Below are positions 9,019 through 16,855 of a DNA stretch of 32,095 nucleotides, piece by piece. Below the pieces are notes generated by a model. It made no database searches. It was not told the DNA's origin and was given only the letters and a program-made list of their open reading frames with translations. Source of the DNA: Verrucomicrobiia bacterium (GTDB taxonomy: Bacteria; Verrucomicrobiota; Verrucomicrobiae; Limisphaerales; JAKPVM01); NCBI GenBank assembly GCA_026417275.1, contig JAOADO010000013.1, forward strand, positions 1-32,095, read 5' to 3'. The position numbers were made by a program, and so were the translations under genes. Each line of letters begins with the position of its first letter. Within the stretch, counting starts at the first letter, position 1.

Positions 9019-10548
9019 CTAACCCTGAACGAGTTGCTTCACAAGGTTTCTGCTCTTGTCGTAAATATTTACGACAAGCGGTGTGCTTCCTGGCAATGAA
9101 TGAGTAGCACAACCAAAGCACGGGTCGTATGCGCGGAACGCCATTTCGACTTTATTGAGCAACCCCTCATTTACAACACCGCCTTTTATCAAACCTCGGG
9201 CGGCTTTGTCCACGCTCATTGCGATTCGCGCGGCGTTGTTCTGCGTGGCAACAATCAGGTTTGCCATCTTAATAATCCCGCGTTCGTCGGTTTCATAGTG
9301 GTGAAAGAGTGTTCCACGCGGAGCCTCAACGACGCCTATACCAACAGTCGGTTTTTCCGTGGGTATGTTGCGGATGTCTTTGCTGATAATTTCCGGGTCG
9401 TTGAGGAGTTGAACCATAGTTTCTGCCGCCTGGATGATTTCGACCACGCGTGCCCAGTGCGTGGCAAGCGTGTGGTGAACTGGCTTGCCGCCGAGCGTGT
9501 TGTAAAATTCTTCATATGCCTTTTGAGCCAGCGGCGTTGCCATGCCGTCTGAGGCATTCAACCGCGCCAGCGGCGCCACCGCGTAAACACCGCTGTTGGG
9601 GCCTTCCTCAAATCCGTTCCAGCCAACAGGTTTTAGATAGCAGAATTTAATGTAACTCCACGGCTCAACATGTTCTGCAACAAAGTCGCGGTACTTTTGA
9701 ACCGGGAATTTGGCGTATTCTTTTCCGTTCGGGTCAACAACCCTTATTAAACCATCATAGAAATTCACCTTATTTTTATCATCAACAAGCCCCATGTAGT
9801 AGGTCTTGTGTGTGAAGGCATCGGATGTGATGAGTTTAACGTAATCCTGATTTTTCAGGACAATGTCTTTGAAGACCTGGAGCGTGAACTGGGCAAAATC
9901 GAGAGCATCCTTTGCAATTTCTTTGTATTCTGGCAACTTTGCCGGGTCCATCGGTTTTGCTATGCCGCCAGGCAGACCCAGAACGGGGTGAATCACTTTG
10001 CCCGCGAGGTCGGTCATCATCGCCCGCACTCTTCTGCGAATGCCAATCACCTTCTTGCCTACCTCCAGACCAACCTTGTTTATGACGCCGACGACGTTGC
10101 GTTCAGCGGCAGGAGCCTCTGGTCCGACGATGAAGTCCGGTCCGCCAAGGATGTAAACATGGAGGGTGTGGTCTTCGAACATGAAGGAGTTATAAACGAG
10201 TTCGCGGAGTTTTTTTGCCGCGGATGTCGGCTGGACCTTGTAAAGGTCGTCCAGCGCCTTTGTAGCCGCCATGTGATGGGCAGTCGGGCAGACGCCGCAG
10301 ATTCGGCTTGTTATTTGCGGCATGTCCTCGGCAGGACGTCCAATGGAGAACACCTCAAACCCGCGTAGTTCCGGGATTTGTAGATACGCTCGCTCAACAT
10401 CGCCTTTTTCGTCCAGAAAAATATCAATCTTGCCGTGTCCTTCAAGACGCGTTATCGGGTCAACAACTGCGCGCCTTTTTGATTGCATGTAAGCGGCATT
10501 TGCCCTTTGATTCGCCTGATTCCAAACATTCTGTACTGCTTTGTCCAT
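9019..10548 (-). CDS. mvhA: [NiFe]-hydrogenase large subunit, group 3c-like (MvhA)
   Basis: The 509-residue catalytic subunit, which carries the Ni-Fe site that splits or forms H2. The proximal motif is RICGVCPTAHH (C84, C87) and the distal motif DPCFGCATH (C477, C480, H483). The CATH ending and its partners point to group 3c (F420-non-reducing, Mvh/Vhu) enzymes. A 26-residue tail follows H483 and should be removed by a maturation endopeptidase after nickel insertion; no hyp or protease gene is in the window. There is no Tat signal in the operon, so the enzyme is cytoplasmic. It is the last gene of mvhD-mvhG-mvhA, and a good terminator follows. In known systems this module passes electrons through MvhD to HdrA for flavin-based bifurcation; here that partner seems broken (see 12156-12311). 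Confidence 0.94.
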   Translation of the reverse strand: MDKAVQNVWNQANQRANAAYMQSKRRAVVDPITRLEGHGKIDIFLDEKGDVERAYLQIPELRGFEVFSIGRPAEDMPQITSRICGVCPTAHHMAATKALDDLYKVQPTSAAKKLRELVYNSFMFEDHTLHVYILGGPDFIVGPEAPAAERNVVGVINKVGLEVGKKVIGIRRRVRAMMTDLAGKVIHPVLGLPGGIAKPMDPAKLPEYKEIAKDALDFAQFTLQVFKDIVLKNQDYVKLITSDAFTHKTYYMGLVDDKNKVNFYDGLIRVVDPNGKEYAKFPVQKYRDFVAEHVEPWSYIKFCYLKPVGWNGFEEGPNSGVYAVAPLARLNASDGMATPLAQKAYEEFYNTLGGKPVHHTLATHWARVVEIIQAAETMVQLLNDPEIISKDIRNIPTEKPTVGIGVVEAPRGTLFHHYETDERGIIKMANLIVATQNNAARIAMSVDKAARGLIKGGVVNEGLLNKVEMAFRAYDPCFGCATHSLPGSTPLVVNIYDKSRNLVKQLVQG

Positions 10549-10601
10549 AAAATCCGTTTATGTGTTTTTTGTTTTAGTTTGTGAATGTTTTTTCGATTAA
10601 G

Positions 10602-11585
10602 TTATTTCCCGCCTTCGAATGGAAGGTTAATTTTCCGACGCAATATGCTCCGCGCCAGTCCGTATCGGTAGAATGTTCCGACAGGGTCTGGAATTCCCCA
10701 GAGCACTCTGTCAATTTCTTCTTCGGTTTTGGGGTCAACATTGGCGCAAATAGAGGAAAGCATTTTTGCCCCCTGGTCTTTGACGCGCGATGTTGGTCCA
10801 AAGCAACCGGTGCAGGGCATATTCCCTTTAGTGCACATGGCTTCGCAACCGGCGCGTGTTGCCGGTCCCATGCAGACAAACCCTTGCGCAAGAAGACACA
10901 ATTCGGGGTCAATCGGTTTCTGGTGCGGACGACAAAATTCTTTAAAATTGAATTCCGCCGGTTTTGTTTCCTTGCGCGGACATTCGTCGCAAAGTGCAAC
11001 ATCCGGGGCAAGGACACTCCCTTTTTCTGGCAATTTACCATCGAGCAACGCGGCAATAGCATTTTTTGTTACTTTTGGAGTTGGCGGACAACCAGGGATG
11101 TAATAGTCCACGTCCACAACCTGGTCAAGAGTCCTAACAACGTTTCTGAGCTCTGGAAGTTCTAATTCATGTCCGTTAACTTTAGAATGCATCATCGGAC
11201 GCGTTTTTTGCGGATTCACATCCGTTGGGCCGTCTTCATACACAAATTTTAGAATCTGCTCCCTCGCAAACTGGTTTGCCAGCGCCGGAATGCCTCCCAT
11301 ATGCGAGCAGGCACCGTAAGCAATCATATAAACGCTTTTTCTTCTTAAAAGATGAACCATTTCTTCCTGCTCAGACGACCGTATTGCCCCGTTTAAAAGA
11401 GTTGCAACGATGGATTTGTCCGGCATTGCTTCAATATCTTTTTTCTTAAAGTCCATCGCCACAGGCCAGAGGACAATATCGAGTTTTTCAACCACCCCGA
11501 GGATATCCTCCGCAAGGTCAACCACGGCTTCTTCACACCCACCGCAAGAGGCGCACCAATAAATTGCTATTTTAGGTTTACCCAT
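10602..11585 (-). CDS. mvhG: [NiFe]-hydrogenase small subunit, group 3c-like (MvhG)
   Basis: The 327-residue iron-sulfur subunit that relays electrons from the Ni-Fe site. The N-terminal IYWCASCGGCEEA segment (C11, C14, C17), GACSHMGG (C93) and PGCPPTP (C166) form the proximal cluster region. A C-terminal set of cysteines (C199, C202, C218, C230, C238, C247, C251, C258, C261) fits the two further clusters of the group 3 small subunit. It starts directly with MGKPKIAIYW and has no twin-arginine leader, so it is cytoplasmic. AAGGGA lies 7 bases before the ATG, a good ribosome binding site. It lies 19 bp after mvhD and 53 bp before mvhA, so the three genes should form one operon. Confidence 0.94.
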   Translation of the reverse strand: MGKPKIAIYWCASCGGCEEAVVDLAEDILGVVEKLDIVLWPVAMDFKKKDIEAMPDKSIVATLLNGAIRSSEQEEMVHLLRRKSVYMIAYGACSHMGGIPALANQFAREQILKFVYEDGPTDVNPQKTRPMMHSKVNGHELELPELRNVVRTLDQVVDVDYYIPGCPPTPKVTKNAIAALLDGKLPEKGSVLAPDVALCDECPRKETKPAEFNFKEFCRPHQKPIDPELCLLAQGFVCMGPATRAGCEAMCTKGNMPCTGCFGPTSRVKDQGAKMLSSICANVDPKTEEEIDRVLWGIPDPVGTFYRYGLARSILRRKINLPFEGGK

Positions 11586-11604
11586 AATAAATCCCTTTCA
11601 AAAA

Positions 11605-12129
11605 TTATTGTTTAACTGCTTCCTGTTTAAATTCCTGATTCTCAATATGTTGTTTGAGATGTTCAATCTCGCTGTCCCATTCCTCGAATTTCTTTGGAAT
11701 GCCGAGCGGCCCCAATTCTTGAACTTCATTAACCATTTCGTTCACCACCCGTTTAACCTTTTCGCCTTCGGCGGCGCTTATCCACTCCAGCCGCACCCGT
11801 TTATCTTCAATTCCCATATCGGAAAGCATCCTTTTAAGCATTCTAAAACGGCGTAAACACTTGTAATTGCCTTCAGAATAGTGGCAATCGCCGGGGTGAC
11901 ATCCGCCAATCAGGACGCCGTCCGCCCCGCGGGCAAGAGCCTCTAAAATAAATTGTGGGTCAACGCGTCCAGAACACATCAGACGGATGACACGGATGTT
12001 TGGAGCATATTTCATGCGAGATACACCCGCCAAATCTGCCGCGGTGTATGTGCACCAATTACAGAAAAATGCCACTATTCGTGGCGCCCAATTGCCATTA
12101 TTTCCAGCGCTTTTAATATCGTTTGCCAT
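11605..12129 (-). CDS. mvhD: Hydrogenase delta subunit, MvhD/FlpD-type [2Fe-2S] protein
   Basis: A 174-residue MvhD-family protein. Its [2Fe-2S] cysteines lie in FFCNWCTYTAADLAG (C23, C26), RLMCSGRVDP (C52) and IGGCHPGDCHY (C77, C82), with a further C94. In methanogens and many bacteria MvhD is the wire between the MvhAG hydrogenase and HdrA. The ATG at 12129 is supported by AAGGA six bases upstream. The C-terminal third is a charged helix, ending in a lysine/glutamine-rich tail, longer than the core domain needs. The gene starts 26 bp after the stop of the hdrA-like fragment, the spacing expected of an old hdrA-mvhD junction. Confidence 0.93.
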   Translation of the reverse strand: MANDIKSAGNNGNWAPRIVAFFCNWCTYTAADLAGVSRMKYAPNIRVIRLMCSGRVDPQFILEALARGADGVLIGGCHPGDCHYSEGNYKCLRRFRMLKRMLSDMGIEDKRVRLEWISAAEGEKVKRVVNEMVNEVQELGPLGIPKKFEEWDSEIEHLKQHIENQEFKQEAVKQ

Positions 12130-12155
12130 GGTGATTCCTTATAAGTAAATACCGA

Positions 12156-12311
12156 TTATATTTCTAATGGTTGCAAAAGTCCATTAATTTCGCTAATAAT
12201 TTCGCTGTAATCAGATAAGTTTTGCACAATCGTGCCCGAAGGGCAAGAAGCAACACACGTCCCGCCCCTCCCTTGCAAAAGATTTCCGAAAAAGACTTTT
12301 GCTTCAGGCAT
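12156..12311 (-). pseudogene. hdrA: Remnant of hdrA 3' end (4Fe-4S ferredoxin motif)
   Basis: A 51-codon frame encodes GGTCVASCPSGTIV followed by a short helix (SDYSEIISEINGLL). This looks like the last ferredoxin cluster of HdrA, which usually reads CxGCGTCVAxCPSGxI and ends soon after in a helix. Only the last two cysteines (C19, C23) survive in this frame; the first is replaced by Gln and the second by Gly. Another frame reads TGC AAG GGA (Cys-Lys-Gly) just before it, so a change in a G-rich run explains the loss: a canonical GGA-TGC-GGG would have become GGA-GGGGC-GGG. Upstream of about 12350 nothing HdrA-like remains, and a TAA closes the frame. A sequencing error could explain the frameshift but not the missing bulk of the gene. 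It lies 26 bp before mvhD. Confidence 0.62.
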
Positions 12312-12371
12312 GGCTACTTTTTTTTGTGGAAATTTGAAATATTTGCATTGCGGTATTATTTTTTATAGTAT

Positions 12372-12560
12372 ATGAATTGGCAGGAAATCGCCGCGTTATT
12401 CATAGTCGCTGTTGCATTTATAATGCTGTGGATTAAATTTATTAAGAAAAGACGCGTGGGTGCTTTAAAAGAATGTTGTTACAGCGGCGGAAAAAACGAG
12501 TCCTTACTGTTTACAATAAAAAAGGGCGAGAAACCGAAAATAATTATTAAATCTAAATAA
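12372..12560 (+). CDS. Small single-pass membrane protein
   Basis: A 62-residue protein with a hydrophobic helix (about residues 4-22), a positively charged flank (KFIKKRR, so the C-terminus is probably cytoplasmic), a Cys pair in ALKECCYSGG and a basic tail. The layout of one helix, a basic stop and a cysteine-containing tail recalls FeoB-associated small membrane proteins, but the cysteines are few and no feo gene is nearby, so I assign no function. No Shine-Dalgarno is visible. TATAGT lies four bases before the ATG, which could mean a leaderless transcript or be chance. The gene is divergent from the hydrogenase operon and 71 bp before hsp20. Confidence 0.5.
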   Translation: MNWQEIAALFIVAVAFIMLWIKFIKKRRVGALKECCYSGGKNESLLFTIKKGEKPKIIIKSK

Positions 12561-12592
12561 TCTATACAAAATACAGTTGCCCTATTGAAGTG

Positions 12593-12625
12593 AAGGAACA
12601 GATGAATTATTATCTAAATTGTTGA
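12593..12625 (+). promoter_or_regulatory. Shine-Dalgarno plus 7-codon mini-ORF before hsp20
   Basis: AAGGA (12593-12597) stands four bases before an ATG at 12602 that opens a frame of seven codons (MNYYLNC) closed by TGA at 12623. The hsp20 ATG follows six bases later in the same frame and has no Shine-Dalgarno of its own. This may be a leader peptide that couples translation, or an ancestral hsp20 start cut off by a stop. Confidence 0.3.
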
Positions 12626-12631
12626 TTAAGC

Positions 12632-13036
12632 ATGATAAAAACCAATTCAACAGGTAGTTTTGTGAAAACATTCCCATCAGAAAGCGGGAATGTTGACGAA
12701 ACACATTGGGTGCCAAACACAGATGTATGGGTTGCAGAGAGTGGGCTTGTGATTAAGGTTGAATTGGCTGGCATGCGCCGCGAAGACCTCGAGCTAACCG
12801 CTGAGGGGAACCGCCTTCGCATTCACGGTCAACGCGTAGACGGGTGCCGCGCCGGCAAATGCACTTTCATTTTAATGGAAATCAACTATGGTTCGTTCGA
12901 AAGCGTGATTGATATTCCACCCGGGTTCGATTTAAGCAAGGCAAAAGCGGTTTACCAAAACGGTTTTCTGCGAATTGATATTCCACACATTGATTCTTCT
13001 ACATCTAAAAAAATTCCCATCAGAAATGGGGAATAA
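12632..13036 (+). CDS. Small heat-shock protein, Hsp20/alpha-crystallin family
   Basis: A 134-residue ATP-independent holdase that binds unfolding proteins as an oligomer in the cytoplasm. The alpha-crystallin domain spans about residues 27-120, from PNTDVWVAESGLVIKVELAG through GFDLSKAKAVYQNGFLRIDIP, which contains the conserved A-x-x-x-N-G-x-L type motif. The tail has an I-P-I motif (KKIPIRNGE) of the kind used for oligomer contacts. The N-terminal arm is short. Two cysteines (GCRAGKC) in the middle loop are unusual for the family. The start at 12632 lacks a Shine-Dalgarno; see the preceding mini-ORF. Confidence 0.92.
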   Translation: MIKTNSTGSFVKTFPSESGNVDETHWVPNTDVWVAESGLVIKVELAGMRREDLELTAEGNRLRIHGQRVDGCRAGKCTFILMEINYGSFESVIDIPPGFDLSKAKAVYQNGFLRIDIPHIDSSTSKKIPIRNGE

Positions 13037-13053
13037 TCTTATTTTTAAATTAC

Positions 13054-13082
13054 CTTTAAAAGTCTCACCACAAGACATTTAA
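13054..13082. terminator. Bidirectional hairpin between convergent genes
   Basis: TTTAAAAGTCT and AGACATTTAAA form an 11-position stem with one A-A mismatch around a seven-base loop. A T-rich stretch follows on the plus strand. It lies between the convergent hsp20 and GH97 genes, as expected for a shared terminator. Confidence 0.5.
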
Positions 13083-13101
13083 AATTTTCCTCTTTTAATT
13101 C

Positions 13102-15003
13102 CTACTTCGTTGGTTCTAATCGCATCAGAAAACCGCCTCCCGCGGCAAGGTTAATCTCAATTTTGCTTTCTCGAGTGAGGAACGCTTTCTCAACTATCAC
13201 AGAGGCAGGATTGTTTAAATCGTCTTTGACCACAGTGGCGTTGTATTTTTGAATATCAAGGAATTCTGGCTTGATAACGAAATTTTGTCTTTCTGCTCCG
13301 TTGACAATTCCGATAAACCAACGGTTGCCATTTTTTCGTGCAAACGCTGCGGTCTCGCCAATTTTTGAAACCGGCAGAACTACAGTTTCATCCCAGATTG
13401 GAGGAATGGATTTAATTATGTCCACTGCCGGATTTGCGAGCAGGTTTGTGGGATGTGCGGCGTAGGTCAGCAACGGCGCCGTAAAGACAACGGCGGTTGC
13501 AATCTGGTGCACCCAGGTAGTGTCTCCGCGCCGTGCACCAAAATGAACCGGTGTGTAGTCTGCGTGTCCGGCAAGGAATCGCGTAAACGGAAGCGTGGCG
13601 TCGTGCGCAGCCCTTTCTTTGAGTCGGCTTGCCTCCATTCCGCGAATCGCTTCACGAACAAGTTCATTAGGATAAGTCCGACTTTCGCCTGTTGGTTTGT
13701 TCGCGCCGTGAAAGTTTACCATGATTTTGTATTTTGCGGCTTCTTTTAAGAGAATGGCGTAAAGGTCAACCACGTCTTTGTGTTCATGATCAAAGAAATC
13801 AATTTTTGCGCCCACAACTCCAAGGTCGCTCAATTTTTTGAAAAACTCGGCGCGTTCTTTATCTGTCCGCAACTGCTTTGAATGTCGCCAGAACCAGAGT
13901 CCAACGCCGCATTTTTTTGAATAATCCACGAGTTCTTTAATTTGTTCATCTGACCATCTCGACCAGAATCCCTCAATTACATGGTATTCGAATCCGAGTT
14001 CGCCCGCCCATCGGCTGAAGTCCTTCATTGCTTCAAGCGTTTGCGGACCGCCATCAAGGTAACGCCATACAGCGCGACCGGGTTTAATCCATGTGGTTTT
14101 CACGCCATCCGGGAACAGCAACGGGTCTGGAGGCGGACACAGGTTGTGAACGATGTCGCAGTTTACAAGCCCATTCAGGTCTCCGAACATCACAACGCGC
14201 CACGGAGTTTTTATCTCGCCATTGATAAGCGCAGGTTGACTCACGCGCTCAATATCGTTGCTGTATCGTAGTCTGAACGGATAAGAAATAGGGTGCTTGT
14301 GTCCGAGGACAAGAGTGAGCCCGCGCTTGCCATCGGACTGCAGAGCCATGCCGCTATAATTGAACAACGCCGCCTCCGTTATCGCCGCATACAGGTTTTC
14401 CCGCGCCAATGCAATCGTGACCGACGGCGCCAACCATTCGCCCACTTTAATCTCCTCAATTTTCTTCTTTGCATAGACGTCTTCGTAATGCCCGCCGAGT
14501 CCGTGATACCAGATAACACTGCTTTGCGGAATTTTAAAAACGGTTGCTTCATCGGGAACGCGATTCCCATTGCCAGGGACGATAAAGCGGAACGCGGCAC
14601 CGTCGTTGAACACTCGGACATCGAATGTGTATTCAAGATTCTCTCTGGTGTTTAAAACCACCAGCGCCAATCCGTTGAAATTATTTGTCGCAACTGAATG
14701 AACCCCACGCCAGGGGTAAGTCTCGTTTGCCGAATAAACATTGGTTTTAACGAATTTAATGTTTTTTGTTATGATGGATTTATCCACCTCCATGACAACC
14801 GGCGAAGGTTCAATCACTGGCGCGTCTTTGTATTGAATAGAAAAACGCGGTTCGGAATCTTCTATCCATATTTTAAAAACTGCGAGTTTGTTTGGACTCT
14901 GGACTGAAATGATTTGCTGTTCCGCGCCATTTCCAATCAACGCATAAACAGAGAAAAATAGAAGAACAATAGCAGTTTTTCCAGTGATTGCGGTGCTTTT
15001 CAT
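13102..15003 (-). CDS. Glycoside hydrolase family 97 (alpha-glycosidase, SusB-like)
   Basis: A secreted GH97 enzyme of 633 residues. I chose the ATG at 15003 because it places a standard signal peptide (MKSTAITGK, hydrophobic core, cut near IGNGA) at the N-terminus; the frame extends to a TTG at 15063 with AGGGA six bases before it, which would add 20 residues. The N-terminal beta-sandwich shows YPWRGVHSVATNN and FNDGAAFRF. The central barrel has WRYLDGGPQTLEAMKDF and VGAKIDFFDHEHKD; the Asp of KIDFFD (residue 402) is the candidate nucleophile, which suggests the retaining subgroup (alpha-galactosidase-like). VNFHGANKPTGESRTYPNE follows. A C-terminal beta domain ends GGGFLMRLEPTK. It should release sugars from alpha-glucosides or alpha-galactosides in the periplasm. 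It follows the ABC gene by 69 bp on the same strand. Confidence 0.92.
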   Translation of the reverse strand: MKSTAITGKTAIVLLFFSVYALIGNGAEQQIISVQSPNKLAVFKIWIEDSEPRFSIQYKDAPVIEPSPVVMEVDKSIITKNIKFVKTNVYSANETYPWRGVHSVATNNFNGLALVVLNTRENLEYTFDVRVFNDGAAFRFIVPGNGNRVPDEATVFKIPQSSVIWYHGLGGHYEDVYAKKKIEEIKVGEWLAPSVTIALARENLYAAITEAALFNYSGMALQSDGKRGLTLVLGHKHPISYPFRLRYSNDIERVSQPALINGEIKTPWRVVMFGDLNGLVNCDIVHNLCPPPDPLLFPDGVKTTWIKPGRAVWRYLDGGPQTLEAMKDFSRWAGELGFEYHVIEGFWSRWSDEQIKELVDYSKKCGVGLWFWRHSKQLRTDKERAEFFKKLSDLGVVGAKIDFFDHEHKDVVDLYAILLKEAAKYKIMVNFHGANKPTGESRTYPNELVREAIRGMEASRLKERAAHDATLPFTRFLAGHADYTPVHFGARRGDTTWVHQIATAVVFTAPLLTYAAHPTNLLANPAVDIIKSIPPIWDETVVLPVSKIGETAAFARKNGNRWFIGIVNGAERQNFVIKPEFLDIQKYNATVVKDDLNNPASVIVEKAFLTRESKIEINLAAGGGFLMRLEPTK

Positions 15004-15072
15004 AGATAAGTTATCTTTAAACCAGAAAACCCGTTTTGTTAAGAGGATTTTACTTATTTGCAAAGACTTTCC

Positions 15073-16632
15073 CTATCTTCGTTTACATAAAGAATACTTT
15101 CCATGTTTAAATTTAAGAATGTTTGTTATACAGGATGGCATTTCTTTTGGGTGGTGTGTTACAAACAAAAGATGGGCGTCAGTTTGTTCCACTATGCGGT
15201 CTATTGCTTTAAGGACTGTTAGTTTCTGGAGCGTATCGAGTCCCTGACATGGTTCATCGAGGATGAGGAGCCATGGAGTCCTTACCATGGCGCGGCAAAT
15301 AAGAACAAGCCGTTGATTCGCAGTGGAAAGCTCTCCCAGAGGCGACCACGCAACATCTGCCATTCCAAAATCTTCAAGAAGTGCAAGCGCGCGTTTTTTT
15401 TGTTGAGAATTGAGCCTTTTAAATAGACCGAGTGTATTATCAAATCCAGAACAAACCGCGTCCAGACAACTGGATTCCAGCGGAAAATGCTGGTGCAATT
15501 CCAACGAGAATGAACCGATTTTTTTACGCGCATTCACAAAATCGTCTGGTGAATCCAACAATTTGTCGAACAAGAGGATATTTTGCGCGTAAACTTGCGG
15601 GTGGTCGCCGCGTATAACATTAAGAAGCGTTGTTTTTCCTGAACCGTTCGGTCCAAGGATTGCCCAGTGCTCGCCTTTAAAAACAGTCCAGTTCAGGTTT
15701 TGAAGGATGATTTTATCGTTCGCGTGCACGGTCAAGTTTTCAACCTTAAGAACAGTTTTAAAAGAAAGCGTCGTGCGTGTAACTATGGATTTTAAATTTT
15801 TAATCTTCCCTAATAATGAACATTGGTTTGTTGTCTCCGATATTTTTCGAATTACCTGCGATTTCTTTCCGTGCATTATTATTTTGTAGTCTCGGATGAG
15901 TGCAATATTGGTGAGAAACCTTGAGATTTCTTCCGCTCTATGAGAAACCAATATTATAGTTAACCCATTTTTTTTAAGCTCGATTAATAAACGGCTTAAC
16001 CTTTTGCGAGAATCTAAATCTAATCCCGCAAATGGGTCGTCGAGGATAAGAATTTGCGGCTTTTTAAGCAATAGATGCGCGAGCAAAACTCTCCGTTGCT
16101 CACCATTGGAAAGATGAATAATCTTCCTTTTTAATAAATGAGCAATGTTAAGTTTATCGCATAACTGTTCACGGAGGTTATTGAATTCATACGGGCTGGA
16201 TATTGTTGAGTCAACAGCAAATGGGTTAATATTTTCAACTACATTCTGACTGAGGAATTCCGATACGGTGTGTTTGCCTTCTTCTATTCCACTATGCCAA
16301 CGGGCTTGATAAAACGAACTTTCTTTGCGGATAAAAAGACGCTGTGTCTGAGCCGAAATCAACGCTATTGCGTCGGCGGGATCGCATTCTTCGCCGCCAT
16401 GCGTTCTTAGATTATGGACAACATCGCCGCAAACGGGATATATTTCGCCAATAATCGCCTGAATAAACAACGACTTTCCAGAACCGTTTGGTCCAATAAT
16501 CCCCCAACATTCGCCTTTCCTTATAGCCAATTCAGTCTCAGGAAACACTGTTTCTCCGCCTGCTTTAAAAGAGGCTTTTTTAAATTCTACCAATATTTCG
16601 GCAGTTGTATTGTCTATTTTATATAGCGACAT
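15073..16632 (-). CDS. modF: Tandem ABC ATPase, ModF/PhrA-like
   Basis: A 519-residue protein with two ABC ATPase domains and no membrane segment. Domain 1 has Walker A GPNGSGKS (47-54), signature LSNGEQ (174-179), Walker B LILDDP (195-200) and the switch His in LVSHRAEE. Domain 2 has GPNGSGKT (327-334), a degenerate signature LSTANQ (435-440), LLILDEP (455-461) and FVTHHPKE. The layout and GPNGSGKTTLLNVIRGDHPQ fit the ModF family, whose role (molybdate-related or other) is poorly known. In domain 1 the catalytic Glu is Asp, and in domain 2 the GGQ core is lost, so only one composite ATP site may be active. No permease lies next to it. The pairing with GH97 may be a sugar link or chance. The symbol is tentative. 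Confidence 0.82.
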   Translation of the reverse strand: MSLYKIDNTTAEILVEFKKASFKAGGETVFPETELAIRKGECWGIIGPNGSGKSLFIQAIIGEIYPVCGDVVHNLRTHGGEECDPADAIALISAQTQRLFIRKESSFYQARWHSGIEEGKHTVSEFLSQNVVENINPFAVDSTISSPYEFNNLREQLCDKLNIAHLLKRKIIHLSNGEQRRVLLAHLLLKKPQILILDDPFAGLDLDSRKRLSRLLIELKKNGLTIILVSHRAEEISRFLTNIALIRDYKIIMHGKKSQVIRKISETTNQCSLLGKIKNLKSIVTRTTLSFKTVLKVENLTVHANDKIILQNLNWTVFKGEHWAILGPNGSGKTTLLNVIRGDHPQVYAQNILLFDKLLDSPDDFVNARKKIGSFSLELHQHFPLESSCLDAVCSGFDNTLGLFKRLNSQQKKRALALLEDFGMADVAWSPLGELSTANQRLVLICRAMVRTPWLLILDEPCQGLDTLQKLTVLKAIDRIVEQTDAHLLFVTHHPKEMPSCITNILKFKHGKYSLCKRR

Positions 16633-16855
16633 TTTTCATCATCCCTTAATTACCTGTCTTATAATATTCCCCTCGTCCCGTTCATTCAACTTTACTTAAA
16701 TGCAGAATGAGACAAATAAAATATTTTCATAAAAAACAGATGCGCCCTTTGCATTTTTCGGGCGGCGAGAAACTCCATAACAATATGAAAATACAATTTA
16801 ATTCAAAAATATTTAATCCTTGATAATCAACACATTTCTAATTATATAGTTGCTG

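Noticed and set aside
9808..11165. Long plus-strand frames opposite mvhA and mvhG (up to 194 codons)
   Set aside because: Antisense shadows of well-conserved hydrogenase genes; composition and lack of motifs give no support.
12156..12311. Functional small ferredoxin
   Set aside because: Only two of the four cysteines of the motif remain, so it could not hold a normal 4Fe-4S cluster alone.
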